From NCBI GenBank assembly GCA_024234365.1, contig JACKOK010000004.1, forward strand, positions 124,001 to 188,000: a stretch of 64,000 nucleotides of DNA, read 5' to 3'. This DNA is from Pseudomonadales bacterium (GTDB taxonomy: Bacteria; Pseudomonadota; Gammaproteobacteria; Pseudomonadales; Pseudohongiellaceae). The translations under genes were made by a program, and so were the position numbers. The notes below the pieces were generated by a model. The model was not told where the DNA came from. It made no database searches and saw only the letters and a list, made by a program, of their open reading frames with translations. Positions 37,376 to 47,064 of this stretch are shown piece by piece (the first letter of the stretch is position 1; every line of letters begins with the position of its first letter).

Positions 37376-38755
37376 CTAGCGTGTTTTCAATACAAATTCC
37401 GCAATGGATTCCACATGTCCGGTATGCGGGAACATGTCCATGATTCCCGCCTGGGTCATGACATAGCCCTGCCGGACCAGTTCGCCCGCATCACGGGCCA
37501 GCGTGGCCGGGTTACAGGAAATATAGACGATTTTCTGCGCCCGGAATGCCGCCAGCCGGGGGATGATTTCGATGGCGCCGGAGCGTGGTGGATCAAGCAG
37601 TATCTTGTTGTACACCGGCTGCGCCCAGGTGCTCTCATCAAAATCGACCGTCAGATCGGCGCTGTAGAAACTGACGTTGTTGAGCCCGTTGGCCACCGCA
37701 TTTTCACCCCCGCGTTCCACCATCTCCTGGCTGCCTTCCACACCGACAACGCGTGCGGCACGGCGGGCAATCGGCAGTGTGAAATTACCCAGCCCGCAAA
37801 ACAGATCGAGTATCGTGTCCCCGGCCTGAGGATCCAGCAAGGCCATCGCCCGGGCAATCATGGCGCGGTTCAGTTCACCATTTACCTGGGTGAAATCGGC
37901 CGGGTGAAACGCCAGGCGCAAATCATCATCGGGCAGGTAGTAGTACAGGCGTGGATTATCGTCCTGAGGCCATACCTTGTGCACGGAGTCCGGCCCCTTG
38001 GGCTGCAGATACAACTCGATGCCGTGTTGCTGGGCAAAGGCCAGCAGCGCCTGCATATCGCCATCGCTGAGGGGTTCCAGATGGCGCACGATGAATGCGA
38101 CACAGTCGGGCGCGTGCACACCATTGGCATCCGCCTGAGCGTTTTCCCCGACAGCCACTTCAATCTGGGGAAGTGCCAGACGCCCCTCAAACCCGTAAAG
38201 TAATTCACGCAGCGGAGCAATCAGATCCGATACCGAGCGGTTGAGCACGGCGCAACGGGACATATCGGCGATAAAACTGCTGTTCTTCTCACGAAACCCC
38301 ACCAGCATGGCTTCTTTTTTGTGCACATAACGAATCGCCAGGCGTGCCTTGCGCCGGTAGCCCTCGGTCTGGCTCAGCAGCGGAGGAATGGGCGTAAAAT
38401 TTTCGATCCCCCCGATATGCTGCAACTGCTCGTGCAAAACGCCCTGCTTGAGGGCAATCTGGGCCGCAGGCGCAATATGCTGCATGGAGCAGCCGCCACA
38501 GATACCCGCAAACTCACAGGGGGGTGTCACCCGATCCGCCGAGGGCGAAAGAATTTCCACCGCGCGCAGCTCATCATACTGACGACGGCGGGAGGTGAAC
38601 TGCGCCCGCACCGTCTCACCCGCGATGGCTCCTTCGACAAAGGCTATCTTGCCTTCAATACTGGCAATACCACGGCCATCATGGCCAAGGCGTTGAATTT
38701 GCAGCTCTACTGCCTCTTCAGGCAATTTCTGACGCTTGCGTCTGGAATGTCTCAT
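37376..38755 (-). CDS. rlmD: 23S rRNA m5U1939 methyltransferase RlmD
   Basis: 459 residues (433 in E. coli RumA). The N-terminal TRAM domain is visible as VELQIQRLGHDGRGIA. The four iron-sulfur cysteines are in PPCEFAGICGGC and near DMSRCAVLN. The SAM site is DLFCGLGNFTLPIA, and the catalytic cysteine is in YISCNPATLARD. It lies 36 bases upstream of relA, the same neighbour as in E. coli. Confidence 0.97.
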   Translation of the reverse strand: MRHSRRKRQKLPEEAVELQIQRLGHDGRGIASIEGKIAFVEGAIAGETVRAQFTSRRRQYDELRAVEILSPSADRVTPPCEFAGICGGCSMQHIAPAAQIALKQGVLHEQLQHIGGIENFTPIPPLLSQTEGYRRKARLAIRYVHKKEAMLVGFREKNSSFIADMSRCAVLNRSVSDLIAPLRELLYGFEGRLALPQIEVAVGENAQADANGVHAPDCVAFIVRHLEPLSDGDMQALLAFAQQHGIELYLQPKGPDSVHKVWPQDDNPRLYYYLPDDDLRLAFHPADFTQVNGELNRAMIARAMALLDPQAGDTILDLFCGLGNFTLPIARRAARVVGVEGSQEMVERGGENAVANGLNNVSFYSADLTVDFDESTWAQPVYNKILLDPPRSGAIEIIPRLAAFRAQKIVYISCNPATLARDAGELVRQGYVMTQAGIMDMFPHTGHVESIAEFVLKTR

Positions 38756-38827
38756 ATCTGGTTCAACTTGAAAATTCAGCAGGAAATGCGCAGTGCGCGA
38801 TGGAAGCCGTCCCCGACAACGTCGGGC

Positions 38828-39721
38828 TCAGGCAAAAACTCCGGTGGACAGGTAGCGATCACCACGATCACAGACAATGGCGACGATGACGGCATTTTCG
38901 AGCTGCCGGCTCAGAGCCAGTGCGGCATGCACGGAACCGCCCGAGGAGACACCGCAGAAAATACCCTCCTCCCGGGCCAGGGCCCGCATGGTGGCCTCGG
39001 CATCGTTCTGATCCACATCCATGACCACATCCACCCGCGTGGCATCGAAGATGGCCGGCAGGTATTCCTGTGGCCAGCGACGGATACCCGGAATACGGGA
39101 ACCTTCACGAGGTTGCAGGCCCACGATACTGATGTTGGGGTTCTGTTCCTTGAGATAGCGGGAAACCCCCATGATGGTGCCGGTGGTGCCCATGGAGCTC
39201 ACGAAGTGCGTCACCGTTCCCTGGGTATCACGCCAGATTTCCGGCCCGGTATGCAGATAATGGGCATCGGGATTGTCCGGGTTGGCGAACTGGTCCAGTA
39301 CCTTGCCCCGCCCCTCTTGCGCCATCTGTTGCGCCAGATCCCGTGCGCCCTCCATGCCCTGCTCTTCCGTCACCAACACCAGCTCTGCACCATAGGCTGT
39401 CATGGCGGCCTTGCGCTCCTCGGACATATTGTCCGGCATGATCAGAATCATCCGGTAGCCTTTCACGGCACTGACCATGGCCAGGGCGATGCCGGTGTTA
39501 CCGCTGGTTGCTTCAATCAGGGTATCCCCAGGCTGAATATCACCCCGCAGCTCAGCCTGCAGAATCATATTGTAGGCCGGCCTGTCCTTTACGGAGCCGG
39601 CAGGGTTGTTGCCCTCAAGCTTTACCAGAACCGTGTTGCTGGTCTTGCCTGGCAGACGCGCAAGGCGCACCAGTGGAGTATTGCCGATCTGGGATTCCAG
39701 CAGAGGGTAATCGATGGACAT
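38828..39721 (-). CDS. cysM: Cysteine synthase B
   Basis: 297 residues (303 in E. coli). This PLP enzyme makes cysteine, or S-sulfocysteine from thiosulfate, from O-acetylserine. The PLP lysine is in NNPAGSVKDRPA, the substrate loop is EATSGNTGIAL, and the phosphate-binding GTTGTIMG follows. DNPDAHYLHTGPEIW is closer to CysM than to CysK. The ATG at 39721 gives the family start MSIDYPLLE; 25 upstream codons without similarity are excluded. The cysM-rlmD-relA order matches Pseudomonas. Confidence 0.97.
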   Translation of the reverse strand: MSIDYPLLESQIGNTPLVRLARLPGKTSNTVLVKLEGNNPAGSVKDRPAYNMILQAELRGDIQPGDTLIEATSGNTGIALAMVSAVKGYRMILIMPDNMSEERKAAMTAYGAELVLVTEEQGMEGARDLAQQMAQEGRGKVLDQFANPDNPDAHYLHTGPEIWRDTQGTVTHFVSSMGTTGTIMGVSRYLKEQNPNISIVGLQPREGSRIPGIRRWPQEYLPAIFDATRVDVVMDVDQNDAEATMRALAREEGIFCGVSSGGSVHAALALSRQLENAVIVAIVCDRGDRYLSTGVFA

Positions 39722-39802
39722 GACAGCATCCCGTGAGAAAATTTGCGCGATTTTACCCTGTATCACGGCACACGGAAACACGGATACGGGGCACACGGGC
39801 CT

Positions 39803-40531
39803 TCATTTGTCTTGTGACGGACGTGTAAACAGGCTGCGACTGGCCAGGGGCTTGTCGCCCAGATGCACCTGCAAGGCCATCCGGGTCAATCGCAATGCTG
39901 CCTGACTCACAGCTTTGTCAGCCAGATCCCCCCGATGCAGAGCCAACAGTTCATGGCCGCAGAATACGGCAGGATTGGTCTGCGTTGACACCGGAGGCGG
40001 CACGCGCTCAAACCCGATATCGGGGTGAAAAAGATAGTGCGCATCCGCGTCAAGCGCCTCTGCGCTGTAGCAGTCATGCTGAAGGTCCACGCCATAGCCG
40101 AGCGCCTCCAACAGGCTGAGCTCAAAACGACGCAGAACAGGTGCTAGCTCAGCTTCCCCGCACAGGGCAATGATCGCCTGCTGATAACTGCGATAGAGCT
40201 CGGGAATGCCTTCCTGGGGCATCAGCAGGCGTACCAGCAGTTCATTGATATACAGACCGCTGAACAGACGCACACCCTGCAGAGTGAGGCCGCTGACACT
40301 GCCCTCCACCGCGAGAAGATTTTTAAGATCGGAACGACCGCTGAGGCTGATCAACAGCGGTTGAAAGGGCTGAAGAAACGAACGGCTGCGGGAACCGGCA
40401 CGCCGGGCTCCCTTGGCCACGGCGCGAACCCGTCCGTAGTCCACACAGAAAAAATCCACCAGCAGACTGGTGTTCTGGTAAGCCTGCGTATGCAGGACAT
40501 AGGCCGGTTGCAGATCCACACGGTTGCGCAT
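39803..40531 (-). CDS. recO: DNA repair protein RecO
   Basis: 242 residues, the E. coli length. It loads RecA on SSB-coated DNA with RecR. The N-terminal OB fold shows PAYVLHTQAYQNTSLLVDFF and GRVRAVAKGARR. The four zinc cysteines of some RecO proteins are absent, as in E. coli. The ATG at 40531 has GGAG 6 bases ahead and is better than a TTG four codons upstream. It follows era by 23 bases in the classic rnc-era-recO group. Confidence 0.96.
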   Translation of the reverse strand: MRNRVDLQPAYVLHTQAYQNTSLLVDFFCVDYGRVRAVAKGARRAGSRSRSFLQPFQPLLISLSGRSDLKNLLAVEGSVSGLTLQGVRLFSGLYINELLVRLLMPQEGIPELYRSYQQAIIALCGEAELAPVLRRFELSLLEALGYGVDLQHDCYSAEALDADAHYLFHPDIGFERVPPPVSTQTNPAVFCGHELLALHRGDLADKAVSQAALRLTRMALQVHLGDKPLASRSLFTRPSQDK

Positions 40532-40554
40532 GTCGCTCTCCAAAGCCGGTGTTG

Positions 40555-41481
40555 TCAGTCCTCGTGATACCCGAGACTCTGCAGCGCGCGTTCGTCATCC
40601 GCCCAGCCGGATTTCACTTTCACCCACAGGTTCAGCATGACCTTGGTATCGAAAGCCTTTTCCATATCCACACGCGCTGCACTGCCTATCGTTTTCAGGC
40701 GCTCTCCCCGCTTGCCGATGATGATTTGCTTCTGGCTTTCCTTGTCCACCAGAATCAGCGCATGAATATGCACAACCCCATCCACGATGGAGTATTTCTC
40801 GATTTCCACGGTGACTTCATAGGGCAGCTCATCTCCAAGCTGTCGCATGATTTTTTCACGCACGATCTCCGCCGCCATAAAACGGGAACTGCGATCTGTC
40901 ACCTGATCTTCCGGATACAGAAACGGGCCGGCGGGCAACAAATTACGCACACAGCGCTCCACCGCCTCCAGGTTATGAGAACCCAGCACGGACAAGGGAA
41001 TGATTTCTGCAAATTCGCGCAAGCGGGACAAACGATCGATATGCGGCAGGAGGCGTTCGCGGGACTCCAGCAGATCGCACTTATTGATCAGCAGCAGCAC
41101 GGGCACCTTGACCTTGCGCAAGGCTTCGAGAACGATCTGATCCTCTTCATTAAAAACCAGGCGTTCCACCACAAACAATACGATATCCACCCCATCCAGG
41201 GCGCTGTTTGCCGCCTGATTCATCACGCGGTTGATCGCCTTGCGCTCTGTCTTGTGCATGCCGGGCGTGTCAACGTAGACAAACTGGTCATTTCCGTCTG
41301 TCTTGATACCCAGAATGCGATGACGCGTGGTCTGCGGCTTGCGTGAGGTAATACTGATTTTCTGTTCCAGCAGATGATTGAGCAGCGTGGACTTGCCCAC
41401 ATTGGGGCGACCCACTATGGCGATAAAACCACAACGGGTGGCAGGCGGGGTGGTCTGGTCGTCGAGTACGAGTTCTGTCAT
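40555..41481 (-). CDS. era: GTPase Era
   Basis: 308 residues (301 in E. coli). It is a 16S rRNA-binding GTPase for 30S maturation. GTPase motifs are GRPNVGKS, DTPGMHK and NKCD, in order. The C-terminal KH domain shows IIIGKRGERLKTIGSAAR. The start overlaps the rnc stop by four bases (ATGA). Confidence 0.98.
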   Translation of the reverse strand: MTELVLDDQTTPPATRCGFIAIVGRPNVGKSTLLNHLLEQKISITSRKPQTTRHRILGIKTDGNDQFVYVDTPGMHKTERKAINRVMNQAANSALDGVDIVLFVVERLVFNEEDQIVLEALRKVKVPVLLLINKCDLLESRERLLPHIDRLSRLREFAEIIPLSVLGSHNLEAVERCVRNLLPAGPFLYPEDQVTDRSSRFMAAEIVREKIMRQLGDELPYEVTVEIEKYSIVDGVVHIHALILVDKESQKQIIIGKRGERLKTIGSAARVDMEKAFDTKVMLNLWVKVKSGWADDERALQSLGYHED

Positions 41482-42170
41482 GTGATATCCGGATAATCTG
41501 GCTTCAGGGCATTCAGGGCCTTCTCGGCAGCCTGCTGTTCGGCAAGCTTGCGGCTACGCCCGCTGCCTTCGGTACTGTGTTGCAACAGCGGGACCTGACA
41601 GGAGACATGGAATGTCTGCTGGTGATCCTCCCCTTCTATGGACAGGACCTCATAGACCGGCAGAGGTTTCCCTCTGGCCTGCAACAACTCCTGCAGACGG
41701 GTCTTCGAATCCTTGCGTCGCTCCACCTGCGCACCGCCGCTGAGCATATCCCCGTATACGGCAAGAATAACCTGCCTCGCGGCATCCAGGCCTCCATCCA
41801 GGCTGATTGCGCCGAATACGGCCTCCAGCGCATCAGACAGGATGGAAGCACGAGCACTCCCGCCCCCCTTGCGCTCACCTGGCCCCAGGGTCAACAAGCT
41901 CCCCAGTTGCAGCCTGCGGGCAATCTCCGCGAGGCTGTGCTGGTTTACCAGGGCGGCACGCATGCGGCTGAGTTCTCCTTCGGAGGCCTCGGGGTGGCGG
42001 CGATACAACTCGGCCGCAATCACAAGACCCAGTACGGCATCCCCCAGAAACTCCAGGCGTTCATTATTGCTGGCACCGGCGCTGCTATGGGTCAGGGCCA
42101 GCAAAGCCAGCGACGGATCGGAAAAGGCGTAGGAAATGGTTTTTTCTAATTGGGCGACGGTCACAGACAT
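41478..42170 (-). CDS. rnc: Ribonuclease III
   Basis: 230 residues (226 in E. coli). It cuts double-stranded RNA in rRNA precursors and many mRNAs. The signature NERLEFLGDAVLGLVIAAEL and the second acidic block DALEAVFGAISLDGG make the catalytic site. The double-stranded RNA-binding domain covers roughly the last 75 residues. Its ATG directly follows the stop of the DUF4845 gene (TAG then ATG). Confidence 0.98.
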   Translation of the reverse strand: MSVTVAQLEKTISYAFSDPSLALLALTHSSAGASNNERLEFLGDAVLGLVIAAELYRRHPEASEGELSRMRAALVNQHSLAEIARRLQLGSLLTLGPGERKGGGSARASILSDALEAVFGAISLDGGLDAARQVILAVYGDMLSGGAQVERRKDSKTRLQELLQARGKPLPVYEVLSIEGEDHQQTFHVSCQVPLLQHSTEGSGRSRKLAEQQAAEKALNALKPDYPDIT

Positions 42171-42548
42171 CTACTGAATCTGGTCATCAAAGCTGATAAC
42201 AACATCGATATTGGCTACCAGCGCAATGCGACGCTCATAATCAATACTGATGACATTGCTGCCATTGGCACGGCTAAGGGTAATGCTGTTCAGGTCAAAA
42301 TCACGCACATTGTTGACACGCATACTGGCCGCGATCTCTTCCCTCAGCTCTGCCTGTGTCATTGAATTCACGCGCCCGCTCTCCACCAGTTCATCCGCTA
42401 CGCCGTGTACAAAATTATGGTCGATATACACCGGCAATACCTTCAGGCCGAAAGTCAGCCCCGCCACCAGAACAACCAGCATGCCCAACAGGCCCAGTTT
42501 GGAGAAGCCGCCCTGCCGCATTGCGGGGGTATTATGTAATGTGTTCAT
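42171..42548 (-). CDS. DUF4845 membrane-anchored protein
   Basis: 125 residues. A short polar N-terminus (MNTLHNTPAMRQGGF) leads into one hydrophobic segment (KLGLLGMLVVLVAGLTFGLKVLP, about residues 17-39), and the rest (about 85 residues) would be periplasmic, with VRDFDLNSITLSRANG. It fits the DUF4845 family, which is found between lepB and rnc in Pseudomonas and relatives. Function is unknown. The N-terminus resembles a pilin-like signal, but the usual processing motif is not clear, so I do not call it a pilin. Confidence 0.85.
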   Translation of the reverse strand: MNTLHNTPAMRQGGFSKLGLLGMLVVLVAGLTFGLKVLPVYIDHNFVHGVADELVESGRVNSMTQAELREEIAASMRVNNVRDFDLNSITLSRANGSNVISIDYERRIALVANIDVVISFDDQIQ

Positions 42549-42651
42549 GTCATCACCTGCAGTCTACGCTTCATGAAACCTGCCATGCCGCTCATGGCAT
42601 CGTCTGCATTATAGCGCTCGCCATCATCGGCACCGCGATCTGCTCCTCGTT

Positions 42652-43488
42652 TCAGAAAATCAGACCGTTGCGGGAAAATCCGGGCAGATGCAGGCCGGGC
42701 TCCTTGTGCATCCAGACTGCAAACGCCTTGCCGACAATATTCTTCTCCGGAACCGCACCCCAGACGCGACTGTCGGCACTGTTGTCACGGTTGTCTCCCA
42801 TCATGAAGTAGTGCCCCTCCGGCACCACCCACACGGTACGATCTCCGTCACGCGAGGGAGCGTTGATAATCTGTGTCAGGTGTTCCACCCCGCCCAGCGT
42901 CTCGTTGTAGAGTGTGCCGGTACGCTCGAACCCGTTTGGCATCTCGACCTGCACATCTCCCACCGGCTCCGCCATGACCTGCTCGCCGTTGACGTACAAC
43001 ACCTTGTCTTCGTAACGGATGGTGTCACCCGGCAGCCCGACGACACGTTTGATGAAATAGCGTTTGTCGTGCGGTGGAATAAACACCATGACCTCCCCCC
43101 GCTTGGGTTCGTTCATGGGCACGATCTTGGTTCCCACCACCGGCAAACGCAGGCCATAGGTATATTTATTCACCAGAATGAAATCACCGACTTCCAGTGT
43201 CGGGATCATGGAGCCGGAGGGAATCTGAAACGGCTCCACCAAAAAGGAGCGCAGCACCAGCACGATCAGCAGAACCGGAAAAAAAGACTTGGCGTATTCG
43301 ACGACCACCGGCTCGCGCTCCGCCTCCGCAATGGCCATCAGCAGTGCCTCGGAGTGCGGCTGTTGGGCCGCGCGCAGTTTGTCTGCTGCGGCTTTGCGGT
43401 CTTTCTCCCTCAGCATGCGATCGGCCAGGGAAATGACGCCGGACACCAGCACAAGAACCAGCAGGACGAGCGAAAAATCAATATCCAT
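42652..43488 (-). CDS. lepB: Signal peptidase I
   Basis: 278 residues (324 in E. coli, 284 in Pseudomonas). It cleaves signal peptides at the outer face of the inner membrane. Two N-terminal membrane segments are seen (about 5-22 and 67-84). The catalytic serine is in IPSGSMIPTLEVGDF, the lysine in RYFIKRVVGLPGD, and the box MGDNRDNSADSR follows. The start overlaps the lepA stop by one base (TGATG). Confidence 0.97.
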   Translation of the reverse strand: MDIDFSLVLLVLVLVSGVISLADRMLREKDRKAAADKLRAAQQPHSEALLMAIAEAEREPVVVEYAKSFFPVLLIVLVLRSFLVEPFQIPSGSMIPTLEVGDFILVNKYTYGLRLPVVGTKIVPMNEPKRGEVMVFIPPHDKRYFIKRVVGLPGDTIRYEDKVLYVNGEQVMAEPVGDVQVEMPNGFERTGTLYNETLGGVEHLTQIINAPSRDGDRTVWVVPEGHYFMMGDNRDNSADSRVWGAVPEKNIVGKAFAVWMHKEPGLHLPGFSRNGLIF

Positions 43489-45287
43489 CAGCTATCCACC
43501 TTCAATACTGCAAGGAATGCCTCCTGAGGCACCTCAATATTGCCAACCTGTTTCATGCGCTTTTTACCCGCTTTCTGTTTTTCCAACAGCTTCTTCTTGC
43601 GCGTGACATCGCCACCATAACATTTTGCCGTCACGTTCTTACGCAAAGCCTTGACGGTCTGGCGAGCGATGATCTGGCCGCCGATTGCCGCCTGAATGGC
43701 GACATCATACATTTGCCGGGGAATGAGTTCCTTCATTTTTTCCACCAGAATACGTCCCTTGTGATGGGCCTGATCACGGTGCACGATCAGGGCCAGCGCA
43801 TCCACGCGATCACCGTTGATCAGCACATCCAGGCGCACCAGGCGCGCCTCCTGAAAGCGAATGAAGTGATAATCCAGCGAGGCGTAGCCACGGCTGGCAG
43901 ATTTGAGTTTGTCAAAAAAGTCCAGCACCACCTCGTTCATGGGCAACTCATAGCGCAGGGAAACCTGCCGTCCGATGAACTGCATATCGCGCTGAACACC
44001 GCGGCGGCTGATGCACAGATTGATGATATTGCCGACATATTCATTCGGCACCAGAATGCTGGCGAGCACTATCGGCTCACGCATTTCATCAATCGAGGTC
44101 ACCGCAGGCAGGGCCGAAGGGCTGTCCACGCGTACGGTCTCGCCGTTGGTCAACAGCACCTCGTACACGACCGTAGGCGCCGTGGTAATCAGATTGAGAT
44201 CGTATTCACGCTCCAGACGCTCCTGGATGATCTCCATGTGCAGCATGCCCAGGAAACCACAACGGAAACCGAAACCCAGCGCATCGGAACTTTCCGGTTC
44301 GTAATACAGGGAGGCATCGTTGAGTGTCAGCTTTTCCAGGGCTTCACGGAAATCCTCAAAATCATCGGAGGACACCGGAAACAGCCCCGCGTAGACCTGC
44401 GGCTGAATTTTCTTGAAGCCCGCCAGCGCAGGCACAGCGGCAGTTGCTGCATGAGTCAGGGTATCCCCCACCGGAGCCCCTTTGATCTCCTTGATACCGG
44501 CGACGATCCAGCCCACTTCACCAGCCCGCAGTACATCCGTTTCCTTACGCTTCGGCGTAAACACCCCGACACCGTCCACCAGATGCGCCTTGCCAATGGA
44601 TTTGGCAATGATCTTGTCGCCCTTGCGCAGCGTGCCTTGTTTGACGCGCACCAGAGAGACGACCCCCAGATAATTATCGAACCAGGAATCGATGATCAGG
44701 GCCTGCAGGGGGGCATCGACATCGCCCGTGGGGGGAGGCACCAGGCGCACCAGTTCTTCGAGGATATCGATGATACCCATCCCGGTCTTGGCACTTGCGG
44801 CAACGGCGGCGGAGGCGTCGATGCCAATGATTTCTTCGATTTCCTGGCGCACCTTCTCCGGCTCGGCCTGCGGCAGATCCATTTTGTTGAGCACCGGAAT
44901 CACCTCCAGGCCCTGTTCAATGGCGGTATAACAGGTCGCCACGGACTGCGCTTCAACTCCCTGCCCGGCATCCACGACCAGCAGTGCGCCCTCACAGGCC
45001 GCCAGGGAGCGTGACACCTCATAGGTGAAATCCACATGTCCGGGGGTGTCGATGAAATTCAGCTGATAGCGCTTGCCGTCTTTGGCGGTGTAGTACAGGG
45101 TGACGCTCTGCGCCTTGATGGTGATGCCCCGCTCGCGCTCGATATCCAGCGAATCCAGAACCTGTTGATCCATCTCCCGGTCCTCCAGCCCTCCGCAGGT
45201 CTGAATGAAACGGTCGGCCAGGGTGGATTTACCGTGGTCGATATGGGCAATAATCGAGAAATTACGGATATGACTGAGGTCGCTCAC
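43488..45287 (-). CDS. lepA: Elongation factor 4 (LepA)
   Basis: 599 residues, exactly the E. coli length. This ribosomal GTPase is related to EF-G. The start is MSDLSHIRNFSIIAHIDHGKST, with G1 and then DTPGHVDFTYEV and NKMDLP. The C-terminal domain unique to LepA ends with GNIEVPQEAFLAVLKVDS. It heads the lepA-lepB-DUF4845-rnc-era-recO operon found in Pseudomonas. Confidence 0.98.
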   Translation of the reverse strand: MSDLSHIRNFSIIAHIDHGKSTLADRFIQTCGGLEDREMDQQVLDSLDIERERGITIKAQSVTLYYTAKDGKRYQLNFIDTPGHVDFTYEVSRSLAACEGALLVVDAGQGVEAQSVATCYTAIEQGLEVIPVLNKMDLPQAEPEKVRQEIEEIIGIDASAAVAASAKTGMGIIDILEELVRLVPPPTGDVDAPLQALIIDSWFDNYLGVVSLVRVKQGTLRKGDKIIAKSIGKAHLVDGVGVFTPKRKETDVLRAGEVGWIVAGIKEIKGAPVGDTLTHAATAAVPALAGFKKIQPQVYAGLFPVSSDDFEDFREALEKLTLNDASLYYEPESSDALGFGFRCGFLGMLHMEIIQERLEREYDLNLITTAPTVVYEVLLTNGETVRVDSPSALPAVTSIDEMREPIVLASILVPNEYVGNIINLCISRRGVQRDMQFIGRQVSLRYELPMNEVVLDFFDKLKSASRGYASLDYHFIRFQEARLVRLDVLINGDRVDALALIVHRDQAHHKGRILVEKMKELIPRQMYDVAIQAAIGGQIIARQTVKALRKNVTAKCYGGDVTRKKKLLEKQKAGKKRMKQVGNIEVPQEAFLAVLKVDS

Positions 45288-45416
45288 TTGATAGGGTCAC
45301 AGCTCTGGAGTTAATGGGCCTGAGAGCGCAGGACAGTCCTCGCACCCCCGGAAAATCAAGGCGCAAGTCTACAGCATAAGGGCATCACTGTCAGTGGGAT
45401 TTGCAGCGTGGCCGCC

Positions 45417-45452
45417 GGGCTGCAGCCGTCCTGATGGACGCCACCGCAGCCC
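45417..45452 (-). repeat. Stem-loop downstream of mucD
   Basis: GGGCTGC (45417-45423) and GCAGCCC (45446-45452) enclose a second small stem GTCC-TGAT-GGAC (45428-45439). It lies 16 bases after the mucD stop, but without a U tract, so termination there is uncertain. Confidence 0.4.
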
Positions 45453-45467
45453 TGCAGGGAGAGGCCG

Positions 45468-46880
45468 CTATTTGAGCTCCAGCACCAGGGTGGTGCCACG
45501 CCCTTCACGCCAGATGCGCACGGGAATGAAACCGGTTTCCGGCAGGGATTCCAGCACAGAACCAAATGCCTGCATATCCGGCACGGGAACCCGGTTGAGC
45601 TCCACGATCACATCGCCATCGAGCAGACCCGCCAAAGCAGCCGGCCCTTCATCGATTTCACTGATACGCACCCCGGCAATACCGGCCACTTCCCTTGCTT
45701 CCTGGCTCAGCTCTTCAACGCTCAGGCCCAATGTATTGGCGCGTGGCGCCTCCTGCTGGGGATTGGCCGAGGCAATGCCACTGCCTGGAAGACTGCCGAC
45801 GATTACCGGCAACTCAATCTGTTCACCGTTACGGATAATGCTCAGACGCGCCGTACTGCCCGGCCGCACCTGCCCTACATAGAAGGGCAATTGTGAGGAA
45901 CTTTCGATATCGCTCCCGTTGAAGGCAATGATGATGTCGTCGTTGTGCACACCACCGCGTTCGGCCGGGCTATCCGGCTGCACCTCATCCACGAAGGCTC
46001 CACGAGGACGGGGCATCTGAAAGGCTTCTGCCAAGGCGTAGTCCACGTCCTTGATCAGCACCCCCAGCAGGCCGCGGCTGACCATGCCGGTTTCCCGCAG
46101 CTGTTCCACCACGTTCAACGCCACATTGCTCGGAATTGCGAAGGAGACGCCGTTGGAGCCCCCCGAGCTGCTGAGAATCTGCGAGTTAATGCCAATCACC
46201 TCTCCATCCAGATTGAACAGCGGCCCCCCGGAGTTGCCCTGGTTGATGGCGACATCTGTCTGGATAAAGGAGACATAATTGGTCTGATTACCCGGCACCG
46301 CACGTCCCTTCGCACTGACAATGCCGGCTGCCGCGGAAAACTCGAGGCCAAACGGAGAGCCTATCGCCAGCACCCATTCACCGACTCTCACCTGCTCGGA
46401 ATCCCCGAAGGCAACCGCCGGCAGCCCGCGCGCATCGATCTTGATCAGGGCTACATCGGATAATTCATCCGTGCCGATGACAGAAGCCTCATAGACCCGT
46501 CGGTCATTGAGGGTCACGGTGATCTTGTCGGCACCATTGACAACATGATGATTGGTAATGATGTAGCCATCATCGGAAATCAGGAAACCGGAGCCAACAC
46601 CGCCGCGGGGACGTGATGAACGCTCTTCCAGGTCAGGAGGCAACTGATCATCGGGTGACAGGCGGCGCAGCAGCTCTTCGATATCACTGCCCCGCCCCTC
46701 GCGGCCACGCATTGTCTGTACGGTGGCGATATTCACAATGGCGGGAGCATTGTGTTCCACCAGATCGGCAAAATCCGGCAAGGCCGAGGCGGCCCCAGCA
46801 CCAACAGGAATAGACGAAAGAGCAAGCGCGAACACCAGGGCTCGCATCTTCAGCAAGGCCTCTGAGCTAAAACATTTCAT
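45468..46880 (-). CDS. mucD: Periplasmic serine protease MucD (DegP family)
   Basis: 470 residues. It degrades misfolded periplasmic proteins and restrains the sigma-E response in Pseudomonas. The signal region is ALVFALALSSIPVGAGAAS. The trypsin-like triad is seen as ITNHHVVNGADKI, LSDVALIKID and AINQGNSGGPLFN. Two PDZ domains follow (about 255-345 and 370-460). I choose the ATG at 46880 (GGGAG 7 bases ahead). A start 11 codons later, directly at the signal peptide, is also possible. It belongs to the rpoE-rseA-mucD cluster, but rseB/mucB is not between rseA and mucD. Confidence 0.95.
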   Translation of the reverse strand: MKCFSSEALLKMRALVFALALSSIPVGAGAASALPDFADLVEHNAPAIVNIATVQTMRGREGRGSDIEELLRRLSPDDQLPPDLEERSSRPRGGVGSGFLISDDGYIITNHHVVNGADKITVTLNDRRVYEASVIGTDELSDVALIKIDARGLPAVAFGDSEQVRVGEWVLAIGSPFGLEFSAAAGIVSAKGRAVPGNQTNYVSFIQTDVAINQGNSGGPLFNLDGEVIGINSQILSSSGGSNGVSFAIPSNVALNVVEQLRETGMVSRGLLGVLIKDVDYALAEAFQMPRPRGAFVDEVQPDSPAERGGVHNDDIIIAFNGSDIESSSQLPFYVGQVRPGSTARLSIIRNGEQIELPVIVGSLPGSGIASANPQQEAPRANTLGLSVEELSQEAREVAGIAGVRISEIDEGPAALAGLLDGDVIVELNRVPVPDMQAFGSVLESLPETGFIPVRIWREGRGTTLVLELK

Positions 46881-47064
46881 ACCAGGACTCCCAAATTGCG
46901 TGACGGAACACAAACCGCCGTATCGGCCAACTGTCGAAGTCGTAAAGTACAGCGCAAGGACGGGCCGGGCAAGCCCTGAGGGGGTGAGAATGTCTGAGGA
47001 AACGCACAGACGCAGGCAAACCTGTGAAACCCCTGCCGGGCATCACAGGCTTGTCGGTTGCTGC

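Noticed and set aside
42171..42548. DUF4845 protein as a type IV pilin-like protein
   Set aside because: It has one N-terminal membrane segment, but no clear prepilin peptidase motif, and it lies in the lepB-rnc operon, not with pilus genes.
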